A stretch of DNA of 64,000 nucleotides from Akkermansiaceae bacterium (lineage in GTDB: Bacteria; Verrucomicrobiota; Verrucomicrobiia; Verrucomicrobiales; Akkermansiaceae). Of the stretch, positions 8,000-15,951 are shown piece by piece; position 1 is the first letter of the stretch; every line of letters starts with the position of its first letter. The stretch is taken from contig JARWZU010000088.1 of the NCBI GenBank assembly GCA_029866215.1, forward strand, positions 62,001-126,000, given 5' to 3'. Under the pieces are notes generated by a model that worked only from the letters and a program-made list of their open reading frames with translations, was not told the DNA's origin and made no database searches. Both the position numbers and the translations under genes were made by a program.

Positions 8000-9237
8000 A
8001 ACTCCCTGAAATCCCATTAGCCATCCTCGCCGGTGGGCTTGCGACGCGCTTGCGGCCCTTGACGGAAAAAATCCCCAAGGCGCTGGTCGAGGTGGCAGGA
8101 AAACCTTTCATCGACTGGCAGTTGGAGCTGCTTTCAACACGAGGCATCGGAAGAGTCGTGGTGTGTGCTGGCCATCTTGGTGAAATGATTGAAGAACATG
8201 TCGGGGATGGTTCAAGATTTGGCATGCAAGTCAGCTATGCTAATGATGGGAAAACCCTGCTCGGCACCGGCGGCGCGATTCGCAAGGCATTGGATTTGTT
8301 GGGCGATGTTTTTTTTGTGCTCTACGGGGACTCGTATCTTCCGATTGACTATCGCGCCGTGGCACATGCTTTTTTTGAAAAGCCGATGTCCGGTTTGATG
8401 ACGGTATACCCAAACCAGGGGCTTTGGGATGCGAGCAATGTTTGGATGGAGGGCGATCGAGTGCGCCTTTATGACAAGGCCGCCAAACTGCCTCAAATGC
8501 AGCACATTGATTACGGGCTTTCGCTTTACCGCCGCGAGGCCTTTCTGCGCCACCCGCCGGGTGAGAATTTCGATCTCTCGCAGTTGATGAAAGATCTAGT
8601 GGCGCGCGAGGAGATGGCGGCGTTCCAAGTGGATCAGAGGTTTTACGAAATCGGTTCGATCGAGGGCATTGCCGACTTGGAGCGATACCTCACGCGATCA
8701 AAAAGGGCGGTTTTTTTCGACCGCGACGGGATCTTAAATGAAATCATCATGAGGGGATCGGTGGTCGGCTCTCCCAGAGCAGTCAGTGAGTTTCGCATCA
8801 AGGAAGGCGCAAAAGAATTGATGCAAGCGGCGCATAATTTCGGATTTGCATGCATTGTCGTCACCAACCAGCCGGATTTGCAAAGGGGGTTGTTGTGTCA
8901 ATCGGAGCTGGATGAAATGCATCGCGTGCTCGCAAGTGAGTTATCCCCTGATGCGATCGAAGTTTGCCCGATGGGCTCCGCGGAAGACCGACGCAAGAAG
9001 CCAAACCCTGGCATGATTTTTGATGCGGCAGAGGAACACGGCATTGATTTGGCAAGTTCATGGCTGGTCGGTGACTCAGCAAAGGACATCGAGGCCGGCA
9101 AGCGTAGCGGACTTGGAACCATCCTGCTCGCCACGGATTACAATCAAGGGGTCGAAGAAACTGCGGATTTTTTCTTTTCGTCACTTGCAGAGATCGCCGC
9201 CTTTCTATCTAATGCAAACAAATCTACCTCCCGATGA
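7996..9237 (+). CDS. Fusion of a heptose-1-phosphate nucleotidyltransferase (HddC-like) and a heptose bisphosphate phosphatase (GmhB-like)
   Basis: A 413-residue two-domain protein. Residues 1 to about 230 are a nucleotidyltransferase with LAGGLATRLRPLTEKIPKAL and LLGTGGAIRKALDLLGDVFF, as in HddC/RmlA-like enzymes. Residues about 235-405 are a HAD-IIIA phosphatase with the nucleophile motif AVFFDRDGILNE, the conserved VTNQPD, KKPNPGMIFDAAEEH and LVGDSAKDIEAG. Together they would remove the C7 phosphate of heptose 1,7-bisphosphate and transfer GMP from GTP to heptose 1-phosphate; the steps are usually done by separate GmhB and HddC proteins. GTG 7996 overlaps the kinase stop (GTGA) and gives the canonical N-terminus. 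Confidence 0.85.
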   Translation: MKLPEIPLAILAGGLATRLRPLTEKIPKALVEVAGKPFIDWQLELLSTRGIGRVVVCAGHLGEMIEEHVGDGSRFGMQVSYANDGKTLLGTGGAIRKALDLLGDVFFVLYGDSYLPIDYRAVAHAFFEKPMSGLMTVYPNQGLWDASNVWMEGDRVRLYDKAAKLPQMQHIDYGLSLYRREAFLRHPPGENFDLSQLMKDLVAREEMAAFQVDQRFYEIGSIEGIADLERYLTRSKRAVFFDRDGILNEIIMRGSVVGSPRAVSEFRIKEGAKELMQAAHNFGFACIVVTNQPDLQRGLLCQSELDEMHRVLASELSPDAIEVCPMGSAEDRRKKPNPGMIFDAAEEHGIDLASSWLVGDSAKDIEAGKRSGLGTILLATDYNQGVEETADFFFSSLAEIAAFLSNANKSTSR

Positions 9238-9830
9238 ACTTCACAAACGACTTTCTACAAAAAACCGTGCGCGTCGCACAGGAAATCGATGCCGCCGACG
9301 TGGAAAAGATGGTCGCAATACTGGCTGAGGTCCGCAGCAACGGCGGAAGGGTGTTTTTCGTGGGTTCCGGTGGAGGTGCCGGCCATGCCTCTCATGCCAC
9401 CTGCGACTTTCGCAAACTTGGTGGATTCGACGCCATCTGCCCGACAGACAATGTTTCCGAACTCACCGCACGCATCAATGATGAGGGGTGGGAAACATCC
9501 ATCGCAGAAAACCTCAAAGTCAGCCGGATCAGCGCGAATGATGCAGTGTTCGTCTTTTCGGTCGGCGGCGGCAGCGATGAGAAAAACATATCACGCAACT
9601 TGGTCAATGCGGTGAAAGTCGCCCGCGAGGTAGGTGCCAAAGTCCTCGGGGTGGTTGGCAGGGACGGTGGCTACACCGCAGCGAATGCCGATGCTTGCCT
9701 AGTGGTGCCGACTGTCGATGTGGCGTTGGTAACCCCTCTTACAGAAGCTTACCAAGCCGTCATCTGGCATCTGCTAGTGTCTCATCCGTCGCTCAGCAAA
9801 AACACCGCCAAATGGGAGTCCACCCAATGA
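9234..9830 (+). CDS. gmhA: SIS-domain sugar-phosphate isomerase, sedoheptulose 7-phosphate isomerase type (GmhA-like)
   Basis: A 198-residue SIS-fold protein with RVFFVGSGGGAGHASHATCD, the sugar-phosphate binding loop, and a second half with AVFVFSVGGGSDEKNISRNL and KVLGVVGRDGG. GmhA converts sedoheptulose 7-phosphate to D-glycero-D-manno-heptopyranose 7-phosphate, the first committed step of heptose synthesis. Size (about 190-200 residues) fits. Neighbours encode every later step to GDP-heptose. ATG 9234 overlaps the stop of the fusion gene, and its own stop overlaps the transaldolase start. Confidence 0.83.
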   Translation: MNFTNDFLQKTVRVAQEIDAADVEKMVAILAEVRSNGGRVFFVGSGGGAGHASHATCDFRKLGGFDAICPTDNVSELTARINDEGWETSIAENLKVSRISANDAVFVFSVGGGSDEKNISRNLVNAVKVAREVGAKVLGVVGRDGGYTAANADACLVVPTVDVALVTPLTEAYQAVIWHLLVSHPSLSKNTAKWESTQ

Positions 9831-10531
9831 ATCACCAAATCAAGATATTCGCCGATGGAGCCAGCATCTCCGGCATGCTGGAAATGATGGGGAATCCCTT
9901 GGTTTCCGGCTTCACGACCAATCCCACTTTGATGAAAAAGGCAGGGATTCGCGACTATGAGGCCTTCGCCAAGGAGGTGCTCGCAAACATCACCAATCTC
10001 CCGATTTCCTTCGAGGTGTTCAGTGACACGCTTGAGGAAATGCAGCGTCAGGCCCTGCTGATCAGTAGCTGGGCGGAAAACGTTTATGTGAAGATCCCAT
10101 CGACCAACACTCAAGGCATCTCAACAACGCCCACCATCGCGAATCTCGCCAAAGAAGGAGTGAAACTCAACATTACGGCGATGACGACTCCCGCTCAAGT
10201 TGCCGCGTTGGTGCCAGCACTCGCTGATGGCCCGCCGGCAATCGCTTCGGTTTTCGCAGGTAGAATCGCCGACAGCGGTCGTGATCCCCTTCCATTGATG
10301 AAAGAGTGCCTCCAATTACTCTCTGAGACTCCAAATGTTGAGTTACTCTGGGCAAGCCCGAGAGAGATTTTCAATCTCGTGCAAGCCGGACAAATTGGCT
10401 GTCATATCATTACCATGACCAATGAGCTTATTGCAAAAATCCCGCTCATTGGAAAAGATCTTGATGAGTACGCCCTCGAGACGGTGCGCATGTTTGCGAA
10501 GGATGCCGAATCCGCGGGTTATGAGCTCTGA
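9827..10531 (+). CDS. Transaldolase (short, fructose-6-phosphate aldolase-like form)
   Basis: A 234-residue class I aldolase. The family N-terminus IKIFADGASISGMLEM is followed by GFTTNPTLMKKAGI; the Schiff-base lysine is in VYVKIPSTNTQG. KLNITAMTTPAQVA and ASVFAGRIADSGRDP follow in the expected order. Transaldolase makes sedoheptulose 7-phosphate from fructose 6-phosphate and erythrose 4-phosphate. That is the substrate of the GmhA-like enzyme encoded directly upstream with a 4-base overlap (ATGA), so this gene probably feeds the heptose pathway. ATG 9827 precedes the first beta strand; longer frames run into gmhA. Its 3' end overlaps the convergent membrane-protein gene by 13 bases. Confidence 0.87.
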   Translation: MNHQIKIFADGASISGMLEMMGNPLVSGFTTNPTLMKKAGIRDYEAFAKEVLANITNLPISFEVFSDTLEEMQRQALLISSWAENVYVKIPSTNTQGISTTPTIANLAKEGVKLNITAMTTPAQVAALVPALADGPPAIASVFAGRIADSGRDPLPLMKECLQLLSETPNVELLWASPREIFNLVQAGQIGCHIITMTNELIAKIPLIGKDLDEYALETVRMFAKDAESAGYEL

Positions 10532-12993
10532 TCTGCAACGGGACTCTCCACAGGGCGAAATTTGTAAAATACGAAAACTGTAATTCCCAAGGTTGTAAGA
10601 GCTGCAACGCAGAAAAGGAATTGTGCAATTTTCCAATGCGACGGCAGGTATCTGAACTCTACGGTATATTGCCCAGGCCCATCAACATAAACCGCTTTAA
10701 ACGCATGATTCACGGTGTAGACTTGCGCCTTCTCACCGTTGATGGTCGCGTGAAAGTCTCCAGCATTGGCTTCCATGAGTGCGATTGCACCTGCTGAAGG
10801 CGCCTTAACTGAGAATTTTGTGGAGTTTGGACCAAGTGTGTAATCCGAAGCTGATACTACAGATGGCGATTGAACATTGGCAGATTGTTTAATTTTGGGT
10901 TCCTTAGCGAGATCTCTATCTGAAAATGCAGCGAAGGGAACATTAGGATTGGCGATGAGACGATTTTTAAAATCGTCCAGACTAACCGTCTCAAAAATAC
11001 CATTGGTATAAAACGCACGCGGCCACGCCTCGCTATTTTTAATAACTAGGAAATCGCTTCTGTCATATTCATCGAATCCAATATCTCCTTGAATTTGCGT
11101 TTGAGGATGCGCGAGCAGATATTTGACATTCAGAAGATTGAAAAGAGGCTTTGCCAAAACGGGATTGGTATAGCCAACCACCCAACCCCAAGCCACGATG
11201 TCTACACCAGGAAAGCCACGGACAAGATCGACCAAAGGCTTGTTGATCAAAGGCGAACAGGTCCTTATATCCTCGAGTTGATACATGGCGGAGTAGTTAC
11301 CAATCAGTGAGCTTTGGAGCCCAGTCACGCGGAAAGGTTCATGCTCTGATTGCTTGATTCGACGAATGCTTTCACTGGGAAAATCCAACGATTCTCTTTT
11401 CCCAGGCTTCATCAATAGTGTTTCATCGCCAATTGTGTAAAGACCATGGCGAAGGCAAGGCACAAACCCTAGCAGAATAATCGCAGTCCACCCAGCGTGG
11501 CTTTTTTCGCGATTTAGACTTTTAAGAATGGCGAAAACCAAAGGTGCCGCAACAGCACACGCCGCTGCGACAAAAAGATAGATCCGAGGTGCGTGATTCA
11601 CGGACTGGCCGCGGGTAATGAAAAACATTCCGGCTAGCATCACGACAATCATGACGGAAAATTGAATGATATTCCACCTAACAGCCGTATTCTTTGAGAT
11701 TGCGTAAAATCCGTATGCGCTGTGAAGGGTAAGATGAAAGACCAATAGGTAAGAAAAATCAGTGGCTATATGGCCGACCCTATTTAAAAAAGGAATTAAT
11801 TCCACTATGCTTGCAGGAACCCATCCAAAGACAAATCCTCCCCACAAAACAATAGCCGCAGTATTCACCCAATAAAAAAAATTATTTCTTATTTTTTTCC
11901 AGTTTAGCAAAGCGAGAAAAAAACCAACAAAGATCAGCATGCTGGCTCCAGGCGCAGGTGAAACCCCATTGCCATCACTCGCAATTCGATAGAAAATATC
12001 GTCAAATGCGCCCGCAACGCTATGTAAAGGCAATTGATCAACCTTGACCTCAGTATGCAGTGAGAATGCATCTTTTTCAGTAACGATAAACGAGATCCAA
12101 AAGGGAGCTGTCCATCCGAAAAATAGTGTCACGCCTACTGCCAATCGCAGAATTGATTCTTTGCGTTTTTTTGAATATCCAAATGCATAAGCTAGGGCCG
12201 CGAGGTTCAAAGCCCCAATCAGAATCACCGCAACCGAGAGCATTCCCGCATTGAAACAGGCAACATTCGCCAGTAACCACAAGCACCCCCATAAAGCGGC
12301 CTTTCTGGGGGTGCTTAAGAGCATGTTTATTGCTGAGAGCAGTATCCATGGTGTGTAAGAAAATACGAAGAAACTTGGATGACTGAATGTGTAAAAAAAT
12401 GCCCCAGACCATGCCGCGAGCACCGAATAAAGAATTGCCAAACCACGACTTGCGATGAGCCGGTTGACCAACAAACCAAAGCCCACGCAAAATAAGAATT
12501 TGGCTAGGATATACTTCATATCCCATGCAAAGGCTTCACCTCTTGCTAATATCACCAACCAGTGGAGAGGATCACCAAGCTGAGAGACTCCCTGACCGAT
12601 CAATGTTTCACCTGCATGCGAATAGCGATTCCAAAGAGGCAGCTCTCCATGATCTAAAATACTTTCTGACTCGGCCTTCGCCCAAGGTGCCATGGCCCAC
12701 ATGGTGGCACCGGTATCACTGCCGTGTTGGTTGAACTGTTTCTCGTTCCCCATTCCTGGCATGGGAGGCCACCAACTGTAAACCAATGCCGAAACTGATG
12801 CAGGAGAGACAAAACTTTTCCCGCAAAAAATAATAGGATAGCAGCTAATTATTACGGCGACCAATGCTGCCAGCATCATCGTAAAAATTGAATTCCCCCA
12901 ATGCCTTGGAATTTTTATATCGCTTTTTATCAAAATCTCATCAGGCAACTTATTGTTTATAACAATTGAAGCTTTTTTGTTTTTCTTAGCCAT
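10519..12993 (-). CDS. Large multi-pass membrane protein, YfhO-like
   Basis: An 824-residue protein with a lysine-rich cytoplasmic start, then many hydrophobic segments over residues about 35-500 (for example MMLAALVAVIISCYPIIFCG). A C-terminal extracytoplasmic part of about 300 residues ends with one more membrane segment near residue 795. The luminal loop with WNRYSHAGETLIGQGVSQ and the C-terminal jelly-roll with APSAGAIALMEANAGDFHAT resemble YfhO (PF09586), proteins linked to lipid-linked sugar transfer onto cell-surface polymers. The gene is clearly AT-richer than the rest of the window, with A/T-ending codons, which points to horizontal transfer. It lies just downstream of the chimeric epimerase/glycosyltransferase remnant on the same strand. 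Confidence 0.75.
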   Translation of the reverse strand: MAKKNKKASIVINNKLPDEILIKSDIKIPRHWGNSIFTMMLAALVAVIISCYPIIFCGKSFVSPASVSALVYSWWPPMPGMGNEKQFNQHGSDTGATMWAMAPWAKAESESILDHGELPLWNRYSHAGETLIGQGVSQLGDPLHWLVILARGEAFAWDMKYILAKFLFCVGFGLLVNRLIASRGLAILYSVLAAWSGAFFYTFSHPSFFVFSYTPWILLSAINMLLSTPRKAALWGCLWLLANVACFNAGMLSVAVILIGALNLAALAYAFGYSKKRKESILRLAVGVTLFFGWTAPFWISFIVTEKDAFSLHTEVKVDQLPLHSVAGAFDDIFYRIASDGNGVSPAPGASMLIFVGFFLALLNWKKIRNNFFYWVNTAAIVLWGGFVFGWVPASIVELIPFLNRVGHIATDFSYLLVFHLTLHSAYGFYAISKNTAVRWNIIQFSVMIVVMLAGMFFITRGQSVNHAPRIYLFVAAACAVAAPLVFAILKSLNREKSHAGWTAIILLGFVPCLRHGLYTIGDETLLMKPGKRESLDFPSESIRRIKQSEHEPFRVTGLQSSLIGNYSAMYQLEDIRTCSPLINKPLVDLVRGFPGVDIVAWGWVVGYTNPVLAKPLFNLLNVKYLLAHPQTQIQGDIGFDEYDRSDFLVIKNSEAWPRAFYTNGIFETVSLDDFKNRLIANPNVPFAAFSDRDLAKEPKIKQSANVQSPSVVSASDYTLGPNSTKFSVKAPSAGAIALMEANAGDFHATINGEKAQVYTVNHAFKAVYVDGPGQYTVEFRYLPSHWKIAQFLFCVAALTTLGITVFVFYKFRPVESPVADQSS

Positions 12994-13035
12994 ATTTAGC
13001 AGATTAATAATTTTCTCAAAAATGAGATCGCGGCA

Positions 13036-13443
13036 TTAACCGGCGAGTGCGATAGGGGGGGCGGTGAATACGTCATTTGGGTTAGCATCGCCAATGCATT
13101 TTATCGGCTGGATTTTGAGGTTGGCAAAAACATGACGACGGCTGTACCAAGTGGACGGAATTGCGGTGAAGGCATTGGTCGTGTCATTGAAACTATGATG
13201 AAAAAGGGCACGGATAAAAAAATCTACCACGCGATTAAGGCCTTTCTTCACCGCTGAGTACTCGGTCACGCGCCCACCCTCGTTAAAGCGTCTCCTGCGA
13301 TTCCAAAGCGTGTCCCCTTGTGGTCCGAAAAAAACTGCCCGCTGGTTGTTATCAACCCCATGGATATGGGAACCCTGCTGGTGGAAGAAACGACAGACCT
13401 CCGAGCCGATCAGGCCCGCGGATCCGGTGACAAGAATTTTCAT
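13036..13443 (-). pseudogene. Chimeric remnant: sugar epimerase N-terminus joined to pieces of a family 2 glycosyltransferase
   Basis: The 135-codon frame starts as a normal NAD-dependent epimerase: [20 protein letters not shown], then [20 protein letters not shown], the pattern of CDP-paratose 2-epimerase-like proteins, for about 52 residues. It then switches to [20 protein letters not shown] and [18 protein letters not shown], the C-terminal region of a GT2 polyprenyl-sugar synthase. It jumps again to [19 protein letters not shown], a later part of the same family with about 40 residues missing between. No complete domain remains. Two deletions in a former epimerase-glycosyltransferase pair upstream of the YfhO-like gene explain this. 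A functional chimera is unlikely. Confidence 0.75.
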
Positions 13444-13789
13444 GGCTGAATGGCGGGAATGCTAATGGAATCAGGCGGCTTCACTAGAACAGCCACGAGT
13501 TCGCTCAAAGCTCTTTCCGCTGCGCAGACTTGTCAATTCAGGATCTCAGCATGCCCGCATTGCGCATTGCGCCAGTATCGAGTATCCGCAGTTTTTCGGC
13601 TGCCGGCCGAGAAAGTCGTGGACAGTCGGAAGATCGGCCTTCCCGCAGCAGCTGGCAATGGCCAAGGAAAATCGAACACAGTAGGCTGGGCAGTGGCTCA
13701 ACTTTCCGAGCACCACCACCCTACAAGTGCCTAATCATCCAACAAAAACCCGAGGCCCTCCACCTTCAGGACTCTCTGGAAATCAATGA
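13444..13789. other. Non-coding stretch left of the island boundary
   Basis: Several overlapping plus-strand frames of 90-110 codons exist here, but none has a recognisable domain or a plausible start context. I see no hairpin-type terminator or promoter. The region is best read as decayed or spacer DNA between the epimerase remnant and the tRNA-derived direct repeat. Confidence 0.4.
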
Positions 13790-13812
13790 AAAGTGCTCGA
13801 AAGAGGACTCGA
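13790..13812. repeat. Left island boundary: duplicated 3' end of tRNA-Leu (att-like site)
   Basis: Twenty-three bases (core AGTGCTCGAAAGAGGACTC) identical to 17579-17601, where they form the 3' end of the tRNA-Leu gene on the minus strand. The match stops where the rest of the tRNA would begin, so only the tail is duplicated, as integrase-mediated insertion produces. Confidence 0.75.
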
Positions 13813-13990
13813 TGTCTTCATCGAAACGTTCCTGCCACTCCCCCAGCGTAAGCATTTCCTAGAGCGTGACGAACTCAGACATGCGCTGTTTTCCAATCGA
13901 ACTACGGATGCGGACAAGCACGGACTCAGCGGATTCCTCAACTCACGAAAACTTCATCGTTCCGGTCTTGCACTTTTTTCGTTCCTAACG
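13813..13990. other. Spacer inside the island before dedA
   Basis: The plus-strand frame of the DedA gene is open through this stretch from 13793. The predicted residues are not membrane-like and do not resemble the family, and the frame would begin inside the att-like repeat. I treat it as upstream spacer. Confidence 0.4.
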
Positions 13991-14638
13991 ATGCTACGGC
14001 CCGTGAAGGATATTCTTGACTACTTTTTGCACCTCGATGTCAAACTAGCAGAGCTCGTCACTCTGTATGGCGGTTGGATTTACGCGATATTGTTCGCGAT
14101 CATTTTCTGCGAAACTGGTTTGGTCGTGACACCTTTCCTGCCCGGTGACTCGCTGCTTTTCGCGGTCGGCGCCGTCTCTCATACAGTGCCGCTGAACTTG
14201 TGGTATTGTGGTCTTCTCATGCTGGTTGCTGCGATCTTAGGCGACATCGTCAACTATTGGATCGGCAGGCTGGCAGGGCAGTGGATGATGCGAACGTTTC
14301 CTCGCATCGTAAAAGCCAAACACATCGAGCAGACGCACGCCTTTTTCGAAAAATACGGCGGCAAGACCATTATCATCGCGCGCTTTGTCCCGATCGTGCG
14401 CACCTTCGCCCCCTTTGTCGCAGGCATGGGTCGGATGGATGTCCGCAAGTTCATGGGCTTCAACGTGTCCGGTGCCATTCTCTGGGTTGGCTCGCTGATA
14501 CCGTTGGGGTATTTCTTCGGTCAGATTCAGGTGATTAAGGATAACTTCGAACTGGTAGTTTTCGGCATCATTGGTTTCTCGCTGTTGCCTATCGTATTCA
14601 CTTTCCTCAAAGAAAAATACGGCAAAAAAGCGTTATAA
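13991..14638 (+). CDS. DedA family membrane protein (SNARE-associated/VTT domain)
   Basis: A 215-residue inner-membrane protein starting MLRPVKDILDYFLHLDVKLA. Family motifs are in order: FCETGLVVTPFLPGDSLLFA (residues about 40-60), GDIVNYWIGRLAG, FFEKYGGKTIIIARFVPIVR and TFAPFVAGMGRMDVRKF. Four to five membrane spans are visible. DedA/DTT proteins act as flippases or transporters for undecaprenyl phosphate and phospholipids and are linked to membrane homeostasis and polymyxin resistance. ATG 13991 gives the usual family length. Located inside the tRNA-bounded island; whether it is expressed from its own promoter is not visible. Confidence 0.88.
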   Translation: MLRPVKDILDYFLHLDVKLAELVTLYGGWIYAILFAIIFCETGLVVTPFLPGDSLLFAVGAVSHTVPLNLWYCGLLMLVAAILGDIVNYWIGRLAGQWMMRTFPRIVKAKHIEQTHAFFEKYGGKTIIIARFVPIVRTFAPFVAGMGRMDVRKFMGFNVSGAILWVGSLIPLGYFFGQIQVIKDNFELVVFGIIGFSLLPIVFTFLKEKYGKKAL

Positions 14639-14684
14639 TACCAACTTAGGTCGGAACGCGTTACGCTTCGATTTTTTCCACCTG

Positions 14685-15100
14685 TCAATGCTTGCTGCTG
14701 AAGAGCGCATCGACAGCAGGCACGGCAAACAAAGTCAGGAAACCCGGCACTAAAAGACCACCGGCGACGGCAATGCCGAGCGATTGACGCGAAGAACCCG
14801 CTGCACCTCATGAGAGCGCAATGGGCAAGATGCCGAGGATCGTTGAGAGGCTCGTCATCAGAATTTGATGAAATCGGCTGATCGAAGCCTCCAGCACCGC
14901 ATCGATTTTCGAAAGTCCGGCGTCGCATGGTTGGTTGGCGAAGTCGACAATCAGAATGCCATTTTGAGTGACGATCCAGATCAACATGATGATGCCGATT
15001 TGGCTAAACACATTGAGCGTTTGATCCATCCAATGCAACGAAAGCAGCGCACCCGCGAGCGAGAGCGGCACCGTGGCTACGGCAGTGGCTGAGATTCCAT
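14685..15100 (-). pseudogene. C-terminal fragment of an RND efflux pump with an in-frame stop
   Basis: The minus strand reads SATAVATVPLSLAGALLSL, then NVFSQIGIIMLIWIVTQNG, ILIVDFANQPCDAGLSKIDA and ILMTSLSTILGILPIALS, the transmembrane helices 9-11 region of AcrB/MexB-type pumps. A TGA (14808-14810) then interrupts what continues in frame as GAAGSSRQSLGIAVAGGLLV and LTLFAVPAVDALF. About 140 of the roughly 1030 residues survive and the 5' part is lost. This is a decayed inner-membrane drug/proton antiporter, not a functional gene. It may have entered with the island or be debris from rearrangement inside it. Confidence 0.82.
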
Positions 15101-15197
15101 TCCTAGCGTTGAAACGGCGGCTTGAAAAAAATCGAATTTTTGGAATGGCGATCAAGTTGACGCTTCCGAAAGACCGGTTTAGCCTACGGTTTCTTTT

Positions 15198-15941
15198 ATG
15201 AAAAAACGCAGTTTTCTCACCACTCTCCGCCCCGGCGGTATTCTTCGCTGGTCCACCGCTTGCATTCTTGCAGGCACTCTCAGCAGTTGCGACCGGGGGG
15301 TGCACCACGTCATGAACGAGGAGGACGTGCAAGTCGCCGAAACGCAGTCGCAGATCGAGAAACTGGACACCGAGAAATCCAAGCTCGTCAACGGCGAGGT
15401 CTCACACAATTTCCACATTCCGCGCGTCGGTTACTATCATGCGACTGCACAGAATTTCTACGAGCATCCCTACGGCTTTGCCAAAGAAGGCCGCTATTTC
15501 ATCAACGGCGCATGGCAGGACGAGAATATCCCGGAATACGTGACCGCGAGCCGACCGACTCCGGACGCCTTGAAGCAAGTCGAGAAAGCCTTGGAAGAGG
15601 AACAAAAAACTGCGTCCAACTCGTCGGGCGGACAACCCCACGGCGGCGGCTTCGGGATGGGCAACGCCCTGATGATGTATTGGCTGCTCGCTGGTAACCG
15701 CGGCATGTTCTCGCCCGGCAACGGATTCCACCAGGCCGGCGGGCAGGCCGGAAACTGGCAGCGCGGCGTGGAGGACCAGCGCGGCGCGGTGAGCCGCTAC
15801 GCCGCCGCGAATCCCGGCTATCAGCGGATGGTCGAGCAGAGCCGCGCCACCGGAGCTCCCGTCAAGGCCGGCCAATCGGTGCGCGGCGGTTTCGGCTCGT
15901 CCTCTTCACGCAGCAGCGGCCGCTCATCCTTGGGGAGCTGA
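15198..15941 (+). CDS. Secreted lipoprotein, YgiB/DUF1190-like in context
   Basis: A 247-residue protein with a basic start, a hydrophobic segment and a lipobox, LAGTLSSC, so Cys31 should be lipidated. The middle has VGYYHATAQNFYEHPYGFA and EGRYFINGAWQDENIPEYV. The C-terminal third is low-complexity, rich in Gly, Ser and Gln (GGGFGMGNALMMYWLL, then SSSSRSSGRSSLGS). It lies 10 bases before a glutathionylspermidine-synthase-family gene. This mirrors the enterobacterial ygiB-ygiC pair, where YgiB is a Ser/Gly-rich lipoprotein. The family match is by architecture and neighbour, not by a firm motif. Function is unknown; cell-envelope role inferred. Confidence 0.65.
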   Translation: MKKRSFLTTLRPGGILRWSTACILAGTLSSCDRGVHHVMNEEDVQVAETQSQIEKLDTEKSKLVNGEVSHNFHIPRVGYYHATAQNFYEHPYGFAKEGRYFINGAWQDENIPEYVTASRPTPDALKQVEKALEEEQKTASNSSGGQPHGGGFGMGNALMMYWLLAGNRGMFSPGNGFHQAGGQAGNWQRGVEDQRGAVSRYAAANPGYQRMVEQSRATGAPVKAGQSVRGGFGSSSSRSSGRSSLGS

Positions 15942-15951
15942 TTTCTAGCCG

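Noticed and set aside
13790-13812. A second tRNA gene
   Set aside because: Only the 3' end of the tRNA is present; the anticodon and D arms are missing.
13793-13990. N-terminal extension of DedA beginning inside the att-like repeat
   Set aside because: The residues are not hydrophobic and are unlike the family; ATG 13991 gives the normal length.
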